NCBI GenBank assembly: GCA_965662045.1
Contig: CBFIGE010000013.1
Location: forward strand, 1 to 63,013
Reading direction: 5' to 3'
Source of the DNA: UBA3478 sp965662045
Lineage (GTDB): Bacteria; Bacteroidota; Bacteroidia; Flavobacteriales; Flavobacteriaceae
Length of the DNA stretch: 63,013 nt
The number at the start of each line of letters is the position of its first letter. The stretch's first letter is position 1. A program made the position numbers and the translations under genes. The notes beneath the pieces were generated by a model. The model did no database searches, was not told the DNA's origin, and saw only the letters and a program-made list of their open reading frames with translations. Of this stretch, positions 33,164 to 41,501 are shown in pieces.

Positions 33164-33775
33164 CTATTTAATAATTGTCTTTAAATATACTTCTTGCTCA
33201 ATTTTTCCTACTAACACATCATTTTCCTGAACTTGACCAACGCCAGCAGGTGTGCCTGTAAAAATCACATCTCCTTTTTTTAACATGAAGAACTGAGAAA
33301 CGTAAGCAATAATTTCATCTATTTTCCAGAGCATTAATCCTGTGTTCCCAGCTTGCACTTGAACACCATTTTTTTCTAACGAAAACGAAATATTTTCTAA
33401 GTTTTCAAATTGTGCTTTAGACACCCACTTTCCTAGAACTGCAGAACCGTCAAATCCTTTCGATTTCTCCCAAGGTAAACCTTTTTGCTTTAATTGTGTT
33501 TGTATGTCTCTAGCTGTAAAATCAATTCCTAAACCTATTTCATCATAATAATTCGGTGCAAATTCTTTCGCAATATGTTTTCCTACTTTATGAATTTTAA
33601 CCAAAAGCTCCACTTCATAGTGGATATTATTACTGAATTCAGGACGGTAAAAATCTTGCTCTTTAGGCAATACCGCTGAATCAGGTTTTATAAAAATCAC
33701 AGGTTCTTTGGGACGTTCATTTGAGAGCTCCTCAATATGATCTGTATAATTTCTGCCTATGCAAATAATTTTCAT
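33164..33775 (-). CDS. Fumarylacetoacetate hydrolase-family protein
   Basis: The 203 residues carry the FAH-fold metal-site pattern: a conserved HYEVELLV (two Glu ligands), then GIDFTARDIQ with its Asp ligand, and TGTPAGVG near the C-terminus. Members hydrolyse acylpyruvates, tautomerise or decarboxylate beta-keto acids; oxaloacetate or acylpyruvate is a common substrate for proteins of this size. Exact reaction unknown. It sits between the exonuclease and Hpt genes with gaps of four to five bases. Confidence 0.88.
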   Translation of the reverse strand: MKIICIGRNYTDHIEELSNERPKEPVIFIKPDSAVLPKEQDFYRPEFSNNIHYEVELLVKIHKVGKHIAKEFAPNYYDEIGLGIDFTARDIQTQLKQKGLPWEKSKGFDGSAVLGKWVSKAQFENLENISFSLEKNGVQVQAGNTGLMLWKIDEIIAYVSQFFMLKKGDVIFTGTPAGVGQVQENDVLVGKIEQEVYLKTIIK

Positions 33776-33779
33776 TGGT

Positions 33780-34553
33780 CTAAAGTTTCCAAGTTCCCAA
33801 TTTAATTTGTGTTAACACCTTTTGGGTATATTTTGGGAAATCAGCATTGAGCATCCATCCAAAATATCCGGGTTCTTGCTCTAAAACATCTTTAATTCGC
33901 TTTCCTTTAAATTTTCCAAAATTAAATATGGGTTCTTCTTCTTTATTTAAAGAAAGAAATCCAGCAAAATCAAGTGTTTCTCTCCTTTTAGTGAATGATG
34001 AAAGTGATTTAATATCATTTTCAAGATCCTCGTAACGTTCAATCTGGGATAACAGCACCTCATACGTAGCCATGGTATCTGCTAATGCAGAATGAGCCTC
34101 AACTAATTCCTTATCGCAATAAAATTTATAAGCTGCTGAGAGGGTTCGTTTTTCTTTTTTGTGAAATATGGTTTGCACATCTACGGATACCATTTTTTTA
34201 AGATCAATATCCACACCTGCACGAAGCAATTCCTCAACTAAGAGTGGGATGTCGAATCGATCAGAATTGTATCCACCTAGGTCGCTGTCTTTAAGAATGT
34301 CGTACACCTTTCTTGAAAGCACCTTAAAGCTCGGTTCATCTTTGACTTTTTCGTCAGTGATACCGTGTACTTCAGCCACTTCTAACGAAATGGGAATTCC
34401 GGGATTGACTAGCCATCGGTATTGTTCCTTATTGCCGTTAGGAAAGACCTTAAAGATGCCAATTTCTACGATACGATCTTTGACCACATTAGTACCTGTA
34501 GTTTCTAAATCAAAAAAACAGATTGGTTTAGTAAGGTTTAACTCTAAAGGCAT
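33780..34553 (-). CDS. DEDDh 3'-5' exonuclease (DnaQ-like)
   Basis: The 257 residues start with exonuclease motif I (CFFDLETTGTN, Asp and Glu metal ligands), motif II around GGYNSDRFD, and end the domain with HSALADT (catalytic His and Asp). The tail FNFGKFKGKRIKDVLEQ with PGYFGWML is an added C-terminal element found in exonuclease X-like proteins. It could be a proofreading subunit or a separate repair nuclease; I favour the latter. It follows the E2 gene after nine bases. Confidence 0.87.
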   Translation of the reverse strand: MPLELNLTKPICFFDLETTGTNVVKDRIVEIGIFKVFPNGNKEQYRWLVNPGIPISLEVAEVHGITDEKVKDEPSFKVLSRKVYDILKDSDLGGYNSDRFDIPLLVEELLRAGVDIDLKKMVSVDVQTIFHKKEKRTLSAAYKFYCDKELVEAHSALADTMATYEVLLSQIERYEDLENDIKSLSSFTKRRETLDFAGFLSLNKEEEPIFNFGKFKGKRIKDVLEQEPGYFGWMLNADFPKYTQKVLTQIKLGTWKL

Positions 34554-34562
34554 AATTGCGTT

Positions 34563-35981
34563 TTAAATTTTGGCCGATACGTCCCAAGACTCGAGATATT
34601 CAGCTATGAACTTTATAAAAGATCCTCCCAAAGCTCCGTTAACAATTCGGTGATCGTATGAATGAGATAAGAACATTTTAGATCTTATTCCAATAAAATC
34701 TCCTTCCTCTGTAGATATTACAGCTGGCATTTTTCGAATAGCTCCCAAGGCTAAAATTCCTACCTGAGGTTGATTGATAATCGGTGTACCAAAAACACTT
34801 CCAAAAGACCCTACATTAGTAACGGTGTAGGTTCCATCCTTGACATCATCAGGTTTTAACTTTGCATTTCTGGCATTGTAGGCCAATTCATTAACTTTTT
34901 TTGCTAATCCTACAAGGTTGAGTTGGTCGGCATTTTTAATAACAGGGACGATTAAGTTTCCGTCTGCTAACGCAGCAGCCATTCCTATATTGATTACCGA
35001 CTTTTTAATAATTCGCTCTCCATCAAAGCTAATATTGAGCATTGGGAAATTTTTAAGAGCACGAGCTACCGCTTCTATGAAAATTGGTGTGAATGTCAAC
35101 TTCTCGCCCTCTCTCTTATAAAATTCATCTTTAACCCTATTTCTCCATTCGACAAGGTTGGTTACATCTACTTCAATAAAACTTTGAACGTGTGCAGAAG
35201 TTGCTAAACTCTTGGTCATATGCTCCGAAGTGAGCTTACCCATGCGGTTAAGTTCAATGATTTCATCTGAACTATTGATGTTGAGCACAGGAGCTGAAAC
35301 TACAACTGTTTCTCGAGTTTGCTTTTTAGGTTGAGGCGCCTCTGTTGAAACAACTTCTTTTTGTGGTGATGCTTCAAAAGCTGGTCTAGAGCTAACATAT
35401 TGAAGAATGTCATTTTTAGTTACACGACCCTCTAATCCACTGCCTTTAATTTGATTGAGTTCAGCCTCAGAGACATTTTCTTCTCGAGCTATTTTACGCA
35501 CTAGTGGAGAGTAAAATCTTCCTTCACTATTTGCTGTGATCGGCGATTTGAATTGAGTTGTAGTATCTGTGATATTTTGTTCAATCTCTCTTACGTGCTC
35601 TACTACGTTTGTTTCTTCTGGTTTTGTTTCTTCTGGTTTTGTTTCTTCTCGAACAAAGGTATTTGCAGGGGCTTGTTCTACAGTAGTGTTTCGCTCAGTA
35701 TTTGGTTGGAGTTCTGAACCCTCAGCAGAGTCTTCGACATCACTTGTTTCGATTACAGCAATCACATCTCCAACTTGAGCAACTTCTTCTTCGCCATAAT
35801 TAACTTGTACCAAGGTGCCCGAAACTTCTGAAGGGACCTCTGAATCGACTTTATCAGTAGCTATCTCAACTATAGCCTCATCTACTTCAATGGAGTCTCC
35901 AACATTTTTTAACCAATTTGTTATGGTTGCTTCCGTAACGCTTTCTCCCATTTGAGGGAGTACAACATTAAATTTAGCCAT
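34563..35981 (-). CDS. 2-oxo acid dehydrogenase complex E2 (dihydrolipoamide acyltransferase)
   Basis: Core acyltransferase of a 2-oxo acid dehydrogenase complex. Residues 1-80 are a lipoyl domain with the lipoylated Lys in EIATDKVDSEVPS, residues about 150-200 the E1/E3-binding domain (YSPLVRKIAREENVSE), and the remainder the catalytic domain ending HSYDHRIVNGALGG. Whether it serves branched-chain keto acids, pyruvate or 2-oxoglutarate cannot be told here, since E1 and E3 genes are absent. A Pro/Glu/Thr linker carries a 15-base DNA repeat (35611-35649). Confidence 0.92.
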   Translation of the reverse strand: MAKFNVVLPQMGESVTEATITNWLKNVGDSIEVDEAIVEIATDKVDSEVPSEVSGTLVQVNYGEEEVAQVGDVIAVIETSDVEDSAEGSELQPNTERNTTVEQAPANTFVREETKPEETKPEETNVVEHVREIEQNITDTTTQFKSPITANSEGRFYSPLVRKIAREENVSEAELNQIKGSGLEGRVTKNDILQYVSSRPAFEASPQKEVVSTEAPQPKKQTRETVVVSAPVLNINSSDEIIELNRMGKLTSEHMTKSLATSAHVQSFIEVDVTNLVEWRNRVKDEFYKREGEKLTFTPIFIEAVARALKNFPMLNISFDGERIIKKSVINIGMAAALADGNLIVPVIKNADQLNLVGLAKKVNELAYNARNAKLKPDDVKDGTYTVTNVGSFGSVFGTPIINQPQVGILALGAIRKMPAVISTEEGDFIGIRSKMFLSHSYDHRIVNGALGGSFIKFIAEYLESWDVSAKI

Positions 35982-36022
35982 TTAAGTCTTGTCGGTTTTA
36001 AGTTTTAAACAAAAGTAAGAAT

Positions 36023-36628
36023 TTAATACCGGAGTGGTATACGATTACTGATACTTCGACCTAAAGTTACTTCGTCAGCATATTGCAATTCATCTCCTAT
36101 GGATACACCTCTAGCTATGGTTGAGAATTGCAACTCTTTATCCATTAATTTTTTATAAATATAGAAACTGGTGGTATCGCCTTCTGGAGTTGCACTTAGT
36201 GCGAAAATGACCTCGCTGATTTCTTCGTTTTCAACCCGTTTTACTAGGGCTTCTATTGTAAGATCCTGAGGACCTATACCCTCTATGGGTGAAATCAATC
36301 CACCGAGCACGTGATATTTTCCACGATATTCGGCTGTTGATTCTATTGCCATTACATCTCTAACATCTTGTACCAAACAGAGTGCTTTGGATTCTCTTTT
36401 CACATCATTACAGATTTCGCAAACCTCTTCATCGGTTATATTGAAACAATTCTTGCAATGTTTAATCTTGGATCTCAAATCTACAATGGCCTGCGCGAGA
36501 TTAACACTTTGAATTTCAGGCTGTCTCAATAGAAAAATAGCCAAGCGCAATGCCGTTCTTTTACCGATTCCAGGTAACTGAGCAATTTCGTCTACTGCGC
36601 TCTGCAATAATTTTGAAGAAAAATCCAT
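36023..36628 (-). CDS. recR: Recombination protein RecR
   Basis: RecR works with RecO (and RecF) to load RecA at gaps. The 201 residues contain the helix-hairpin-helix start (LPGIGKRTALRLAIFLL), the four-cysteine zinc finger CKNCFNI...CEIC, and a Toprim domain (LCLVQDVRDVMAIE, then YRGKYHVLGG). First gene of a tight minus-strand series through cinA. Divergent from the symporter gene. Confidence 0.97.
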   Translation of the reverse strand: MDFSSKLLQSAVDEIAQLPGIGKRTALRLAIFLLRQPEIQSVNLAQAIVDLRSKIKHCKNCFNITDEEVCEICNDVKRESKALCLVQDVRDVMAIESTAEYRGKYHVLGGLISPIEGIGPQDLTIEALVKRVENEEISEVIFALSATPEGDTTSFYIYKKLMDKELQFSTIARGVSIGDELQYADEVTLGRSISNRIPLRY

Positions 36629-36698
36629 AATGAATTAGAGGTAGTTTTTCAAAAGAAAGATTTGTATTTTCCACTCGAATTTATAAAACAACTTAGGT

Positions 36699-38159
36699 GT
36701 GAATTCCTCGACCATAGCTATACTTCTGATCTCCTATTTTTTAGTATTACTATTAATAGCCAAATTTACCTCGAAATCCGATAGTAATGAAGACTTTTTC
36801 CGTGCCAATAGAAAAGCACCTTGGTATTTAGTCGCATTTGGAATGGTAGGAACATCCTTATCCGGGGTCACTTTTATTTCAGTTCCTGGATGGGTAGGAG
36901 AAACAGAAATGACTTATTTGCAAGTGGTATTCGGTTATTTGGTAGGATATCTCGTAGTGGCTTACGTCCTACTCCCCTTGTATTACAAACAAAATCTCAT
37001 CTCCATTTATGGCTACCTGGGCAACAGATTTGATGCCAAGACACAACAGATTGGATCATTTTTCTTTTTTGTTTCTCGTATACTAGGTGCAGCTTTTCGC
37101 CTTTATTTAGTAGCTATTGTGCTTCAAGAATTTTTGTTCAGCGACATGGGACTTCCCTTTGAAGTTACAGTAATCATCTCTGTCTTTTTAATATGGATTT
37201 ACACGCATAAAGGAGGAATTAAGACCATCATTATTACCGACACCTTACAAACGTTGTTTATGATGGCTGCTGTGGTTTTTGCCATTAGCAGTATACTACA
37301 ATCTTTAAATCTTTCCCTAGTGGAATATTTGCAAAGTCCTGCTTTCGAAAATTACAATCAGCTGTTTATCTTCGATAGTCTACTCTCTAAGTCGCACTTC
37401 ATCAAATCCTTTATTGGAGGGATGTTTATCACAATTTGCATGACGGGATTGGATCAAGACATGATGCAAAAAAACCTGAGTTGTAAATCACTAGTTGACG
37501 CCCAAAAAAATATGGTATCATTCAGCTTTGTTCTGGTCTTGGTAACTTTTTTGTTTGTGTTTCTCGGAGGTCTTCTCTTCCTCTACAGTGAACAAAATGG
37601 GGTTGGCATTCCTTTTATGGATGGAAATCCTAAAACAGATTTGCTCTTTCCTGAAATTGCTCTTTCAGGGGATTTAGGTATTGGTCTTTCTGTTTTTTTC
37701 TTACTCGGTCTTATCGCCGCTGCCTATTCAAGTGCTGATTCAGCATTGACAGCATTGACAACTGCCTTTTGTATTGACTTTATTCAAATTGAAAACCTCA
37801 GTGAAGAACGTCAACAAAAAACGCGTAAAAAAGTTCACATAGGCCTGTCATTTTTATTGGTTTTGGTAATTGTGATTTTCAATAGAGTCATTAGTACAAA
37901 TGTAATTGACAGTCTTTTAGTGGTCGCGGGTTACACTTATGGACCACTACTAGGTCTCTTTTGTTTTGGCATGTTCACAAAACACAAAATAGCAGCCAAA
38001 AAAATTATGGTAATTTGTCTTTCAGCTGTTGTGATTATTGCAATTATAGCACAAATTCCTGCTGAAAAAATTGGAGGATATGTCATTGGATACGAATTGT
38101 TGCCTTTAAATGGTTTGCTCACATTTAGCTTGTTGTATCTCTTTAAGGATCGATCATAA
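36699..38159 (+). CDS. Sodium:solute symporter family protein
   Basis: Integral membrane protein of 486 residues with about 13 spans and the SSS-family pattern (DFFRANRKAPWYLVAFGMVGTSLSG split here as FRANRKAPWYLVAFGMV, then GLIAAAYSSADSALTALTTAF). Members import sugars, amino acids, vitamins or other solutes with Na+. Substrate unknown. The start is GTG at 36699. Its stop lies five bases from that of fabH on the other strand. Confidence 0.9.
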   Translation: MNSSTIAILLISYFLVLLLIAKFTSKSDSNEDFFRANRKAPWYLVAFGMVGTSLSGVTFISVPGWVGETEMTYLQVVFGYLVGYLVVAYVLLPLYYKQNLISIYGYLGNRFDAKTQQIGSFFFFVSRILGAAFRLYLVAIVLQEFLFSDMGLPFEVTVIISVFLIWIYTHKGGIKTIIITDTLQTLFMMAAVVFAISSILQSLNLSLVEYLQSPAFENYNQLFIFDSLLSKSHFIKSFIGGMFITICMTGLDQDMMQKNLSCKSLVDAQKNMVSFSFVLVLVTFLFVFLGGLLFLYSEQNGVGIPFMDGNPKTDLLFPEIALSGDLGIGLSVFFLLGLIAAAYSSADSALTALTTAFCIDFIQIENLSEERQQKTRKKVHIGLSFLLVLVIVIFNRVISTNVIDSLLVVAGYTYGPLLGLFCFGMFTKHKIAAKKIMVICLSAVVIIAIIAQIPAEKIGGYVIGYELLPLNGLLTFSLLYLFKDRS

Positions 38160-38164
38160 AATGA

Positions 38165-39172
38165 CTACCACTTCATAATGACGCTTCCCCAGGTGAATCC
38201 ACTTCCAAAAGCTGCAAGTACTACAGTTGATCCTTTTTGTATTAGGCCTTTTTCCCAAGCCTCCGTTAAGGCAATGGGTATAGATGCCGCAGTAGTGTTT
38301 CCATAACGCATAATGTTATTGTACACCTGCTGGTCCTTCAATCTGAATTTTTTTTGAATGAATTGAGCAATTCTCAAATTTGCTTGATGTGGAATAAGCA
38401 TATCAATATCTGCTGGTGTCATTTGATTAGCACCTAAGCCCTCCATGATAACTTCACTAAATCGAACAACTGCATTTTTAAACACAAACTGGCCATTCAT
38501 ATAGGGCAAATAAGATTCATCATCTGGATCGTTATCATCTAAAATGTCTGTAACCCATCGTGAACCCATTCCCGGGGCTAATAATGCCAATTCTTCTGCG
38601 TGTTGTCCTTGTGAATGTAAATGAGTTGATAAAATAGCAGACTGCTCATCTTCTGATCTTGAAACTACTGCTGCTCCTGCTCCATCTCCAAATATAACTG
38701 AAACTCCCCTGCCTCGAGTTGTAAAATCTAATCCTCCCGAGTGCAATTCAGAACCTATCACCAAGATGTTTTTATACATTCCAGAACGAATGTACTGGTC
38801 TGCTACAGAAAGAGCATATACAAATCCTGAACATTGATTTCTTACATCTAGGGCACCGGCGGTGTGAATTTCTAAATCCCGCTGTACCAAAACACCAGGT
38901 CCAGGAAAATAGTAATCGGGACTCAAGGTGGCGAAGATAATAAAGTCGATTTCGTTTTTATCAATTCCAGCTCTTTCAATTGCTATTTTAGCAGCTTTAA
39001 CCCCCATGCCAGTGGTCGTATCTTCACCTCTTATAGCAAATCTCCGTTCGCGAATACCTGTGCGTTCCTGAATCCACGCATCATTGGTATCCATTAATTT
39101 CGACAAATCATCGTTGGTGACTACTTTAGGAGGCACATAGAATCCCAGGCCTTTTATATGAGCTTTATGCAT
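38165..39172 (-). CDS. fabH: Beta-ketoacyl-ACP synthase III
   Basis: Starts fatty acid elongation by condensing an acyl-CoA with malonyl-ACP. The 335 residues hold the catalytic triad Cys114 (RNQCSGFVYA), His in LIPHQANLRI and Asn in RYGNTTAASI. It is 30 bases downstream of aarF on the same strand with no promoter seen between, so it may be read from the tetR leader promoter. Bacteroidota often have several FabH copies; this one need not be the only one. Confidence 0.94.
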   Translation of the reverse strand: MHKAHIKGLGFYVPPKVVTNDDLSKLMDTNDAWIQERTGIRERRFAIRGEDTTTGMGVKAAKIAIERAGIDKNEIDFIIFATLSPDYYFPGPGVLVQRDLEIHTAGALDVRNQCSGFVYALSVADQYIRSGMYKNILVIGSELHSGGLDFTTRGRGVSVIFGDGAGAAVVSRSEDEQSAILSTHLHSQGQHAEELALLAPGMGSRWVTDILDDNDPDDESYLPYMNGQFVFKNAVVRFSEVIMEGLGANQMTPADIDMLIPHQANLRIAQFIQKKFRLKDQQVYNNIMRYGNTTAASIPIALTEAWEKGLIQKGSTVVLAAFGSGFTWGSVIMKW

Positions 39173-39202
39173 TAGTTATTCTTTTTAAAACTGTTAAAGC
39201 CT

Positions 39203-40513
39203 TCAAATTAAGGATTTAAATCGATTTACCTCAATCTTAGAATTTAAATCATTCAACAAGCTATACAATCCAAAAAAGGTTCTATTGACGTAAATAAAGT
39301 GTTTAGAACCTCTGTTATTGTTCATCTTCCGTAGTTCTGACTGATTTGTAAACTGCTGAGCAAGTGCACCTATTTCGTCCCAAAAAGTAGCATCTCCAAA
39401 GTCGAATTCTTCAGATTGAAATGGCTTTGTAAATAGAGTTAACATTTGATGAAAAAGAGCAATGAAAAATTTACGCTCTTCTTTGCTATCATTTTTTGTC
39501 AAAATTTCTAGAGCTTCAAGTTTTTGTTCGAAGAGTTCTGGCTCATTTAACACCTCAGCACTTGATAAATCAAAATAAGGTACATAAAAGCTATCGGGTA
39601 TTTTTTTGATACAACCAAAATCAATAGCAACGAGCTTACCTTTCTTGTTGATTAAAAAATTACCCGGATGAGGATCGGCCTGAACTTTGCGCAATCCATG
39701 TATTTGAAACATATAAAAATCCCATAGGGATTGACCTATAGCATTGCGCTCTGCCTGAGATGATTTATTATTTTGAAGATATGCTCCGAGGGGTTGGCCT
39801 TTCATGAAATCCATGACTAGCACTTTTTTAGACGAATATTGTGGATAGTACTTCGGAAACTTTATATCGAGTACCCCAGCGCAGGCCTTACTAATCTCTA
39901 CACTATGTTTTAGTTCAATTTCGTAGTCTGTTTCTTCTAGTAATTTCTTCTCAACCTCGGCGAAATAGTGCTCAGCTTCATTCAACTTAATATTGAACAT
40001 TTTTGATGCAATAGGTTTAACCAATGAGAGATCACTGCCTATACTTTCTGCTACACCCGGATATTGAATTTTAACAGCAAAACGTTTTTTATTTTTTACA
40101 GCAAGATGAACCTGTCCTATACTTGCAGCACTAATTGCCTCATCAGAAAATTCATCAAATAACTCCTCCGGGATTTTACCCAGATGTTGTTTTATGGTTT
40201 TACGAACTAAAGGTCCAGAAAGAGGAGGCACACTGAACTGGGCTAACGAAAACTTATCCACGTAAGCTTTTGGCAAAATATTGCGCTCCATACTGAGCAT
40301 TTGTGCCAATTTTAAGGCACTACCTTTGAGAGACTTTAATGTGTTATATATATCGTCGGCATTATCTTGATTAAGTTTTTCTTCTGCTCTCTCTGCATCA
40401 ATCAACTTTTCACCGTAATATTTGAGATAGTTCGCTCCGATTTTAACGCCTGTGCCCACCAATTTAGAAGCCCTTTGCATCTTCGAAACCGGAATAGAAT
40501 CAATACTTTTCAT
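39203..40513 (-). CDS. ABC1/AarF (UbiB) family atypical kinase
   Basis: Atypical protein-kinase-like ATPase of 436 residues. Family landmarks are ALKLAQMLSMERN (KxxQ motif), AISAASIGQVH (the Ala-rich nucleotide loop), AVKIQYPGV (Lys) and VQADPHPGNFLI with AIDFGCIKKIP (catalytic and metal Asp). UbiB-type proteins support quinone synthesis or lipid handling. Here it pairs with a TetR regulator (eight-base gap) and precedes fabH, which points to membrane lipid homeostasis rather than quinone synthesis. Confidence 0.88.
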   Translation of the reverse strand: MKSIDSIPVSKMQRASKLVGTGVKIGANYLKYYGEKLIDAERAEEKLNQDNADDIYNTLKSLKGSALKLAQMLSMERNILPKAYVDKFSLAQFSVPPLSGPLVRKTIKQHLGKIPEELFDEFSDEAISAASIGQVHLAVKNKKRFAVKIQYPGVAESIGSDLSLVKPIASKMFNIKLNEAEHYFAEVEKKLLEETDYEIELKHSVEISKACAGVLDIKFPKYYPQYSSKKVLVMDFMKGQPLGAYLQNNKSSQAERNAIGQSLWDFYMFQIHGLRKVQADPHPGNFLINKKGKLVAIDFGCIKKIPDSFYVPYFDLSSAEVLNEPELFEQKLEALEILTKNDSKEERKFFIALFHQMLTLFTKPFQSEEFDFGDATFWDEIGALAQQFTNQSELRKMNNNRGSKHFIYVNRTFFGLYSLLNDLNSKIEVNRFKSLI

Positions 40514-40521
40514 GCAATTTG

Positions 40522-41166
40522 TTATAGTTTAAAACCCTCCTTAACCATGAACTTTCCCAAATCGATCCATTTCTCTAATGGATTGGACTGCAGCAGATCA
40601 AAAACAGCTTGAACAGACTTTTCGATAGCAATGTCTGTCTTTTCGAATTTTGGAGATTCATCTTCAATCCAAAATTTTAGTAACACTAAAAATTGAATCC
40701 AAGTTCCCTCTGAAAATAATTTGTCATTAAATTCTTTTAGTTTCGAATCATTCTCGGTTGATATGAGAATGTCTTTGACAAAATTCAAGTAATGCGTTCT
40801 AAAATCTTTTAATTGCCTTAAATTTTGGAGGCGTTCCAAAGAATGTCCTGTACTCAACACATAAAGGACATAAGAACGATTGAGTGTCAAAACCTCAAAA
40901 TAAGAAAACAAGTACGCCAAAAACTTTTCTTTTGAATCATAGTTGCTATAAGATTTATTTTTCTTGAGGACCTTTTTGCAATTTTTGTGAAAAGCAACCC
41001 ATATATAATTCTTTACAGCATCAAGAGACGCAAACCCCTCATAAAATTCGTTTTCTTGAAAATTATGCTTTTGGCAAAATGCGTAAACAGACTTGGGAAA
41101 GAGTTCTGAAGATAGTACCTCTTTTGTGTAGGCTTCGGCAATTTTTGATTTTAATTCAGATTTCAT
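40522..41166 (-). CDS. TetR/AcrR-family regulator
   Basis: The 214 residues look like a TetR protein with an atypical N-terminal DNA-binding part (about 5-60; FPKSVYAFCQKHNFQENEFYEG-type text, part: SVYAFCQKHNFQENEFYEGF) and an all-helical C-terminal ligand domain. It heads a tetR-aarF-fabH unit, so probably regulates it. A leader with promoter, short reading frame and terminator lies 58 to 200 bases upstream of its ATG. Ligand unknown. Confidence 0.75.
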   Translation of the reverse strand: MKSELKSKIAEAYTKEVLSSELFPKSVYAFCQKHNFQENEFYEGFASLDAVKNYIWVAFHKNCKKVLKKNKSYSNYDSKEKFLAYLFSYFEVLTLNRSYVLYVLSTGHSLERLQNLRQLKDFRTHYLNFVKDILISTENDSKLKEFNDKLFSEGTWIQFLVLLKFWIEDESPKFEKTDIAIEKSVQAVFDLLQSNPLEKWIDLGKFMVKEGFKL

Positions 41167-41223
41167 AAATCAATTGTGTTTAGGTAAAGATACAATATCA
41201 TTAAACACTACCTACAGCAACGC

Positions 41224-41261
41224 AAAAAAAAGAGAGCGCAATTCTAGTGAATAACGCTCTC
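41224..41261 (-). terminator. Leader terminator ahead of tetR (part of a candidate attenuator)
   Basis: On the minus strand GAGAGCG (41261-41255 complement) pairs with CGCTCTC (41238-41232 complement), with an inner AUUC/GAAU stem, followed by eight U residues. It stands between a strong promoter and the tetR start, so it must either end a small RNA or be read through conditionally. Confidence 0.85.
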
Positions 41262-41331
41262 AACAACCTAACCAATAAATAAACAAATTTGTTGAGTTCT
41301 TTTCTCTTTCATAGCAAAGTTTTACTCAACA
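41232..41331 (-). promoter_or_regulatory. Candidate transcription attenuator for tetR-aarF-fabH
   Basis: Three alternative stems can be read on the minus strand. Segment 1 (41331-41324, TGTTGAGT) pairs with segment 2 (41297-41290, ACTCAACA). Segment 2 (41296-41289, CTCAACAA) also pairs with segment 3 (41266-41259, TTGTTGAG). Segment 3 overlaps the 5' arm of the terminator (41261-41255). Thus 1:2 allows the 3:4 terminator, and 2:3 prevents it. A 14-codon frame runs from the 1:2 loop to just before segment 3. This is the classical attenuator layout. The signal sensed is unknown; a small RNA is the alternative. Confidence 0.6.
41268..41312 (-). CDS. Possible 14-residue leader peptide ahead of tetR
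   Basis: ATG at 41312 to TAG at 41270-41268, encoding MKEKRTQQICLFIG. It begins in the loop of the first hairpin, runs through segment 2 and stops one base before segment 3, as expected of a peptide whose translation controls hairpin choice. It has no run of one amino acid, so the sensed condition is not evident. It may not be translated. Confidence 0.4.
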   Translation of the reverse strand: MKEKRTQQICLFIG

Positions 41332-41334
41332 GTT

Positions 41335-41365
41335 CAAATATACAATTTTGTTTAGTTTTTCCAAA
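41335..41365 (-). promoter_or_regulatory. Promoter of the tetR leader
   Basis: Minus-strand TTTG (41365-41362), 19 bases, TATATTTG (41342-41335): exact consensus. Transcription should start near 41331-41328, at the first base of the first hairpin. Confidence 0.78.
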
Positions 41366-41416
41366 CAAAAGGTAAACAAAATTTAAATTTTAACATTTTT
41401 GCTTAAAAATTAGTCG

Positions 41417-41432
41417 TGTCATAATGTCATAA
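41417..41432 (+). promoter_or_regulatory. Tandem TGTCATAA repeat upstream of htpG
   Basis: TGTCATAA occurs twice in direct succession, 70 bases before the htpG ATG and 13 bases ahead of a near-consensus -7 box (TACCTTTT at about 41446-41453). A regulator of the heat-shock response is a plausible binder; the protein is unknown. Confidence 0.45.
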
Positions 41433-41501
41433 AATGCAGTATTGGTACCTTTTTTGACCTTCTGTAATTAAATTTTTTAAAATTTATTTAAAACAACATT
41501 T

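Larger units (their letters stand above)
41167..41501. other. 335-base intergenic region between tetR and htpG
   Basis: It holds a minus-strand promoter (41335-41365), a minus-strand leader frame (41268-41312) and terminator (41224-41261), all ahead of tetR, and on the plus side a tandem repeat (41417-41432) ahead of htpG. These are listed separately. No longer gene is visible. Confidence 0.7.
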
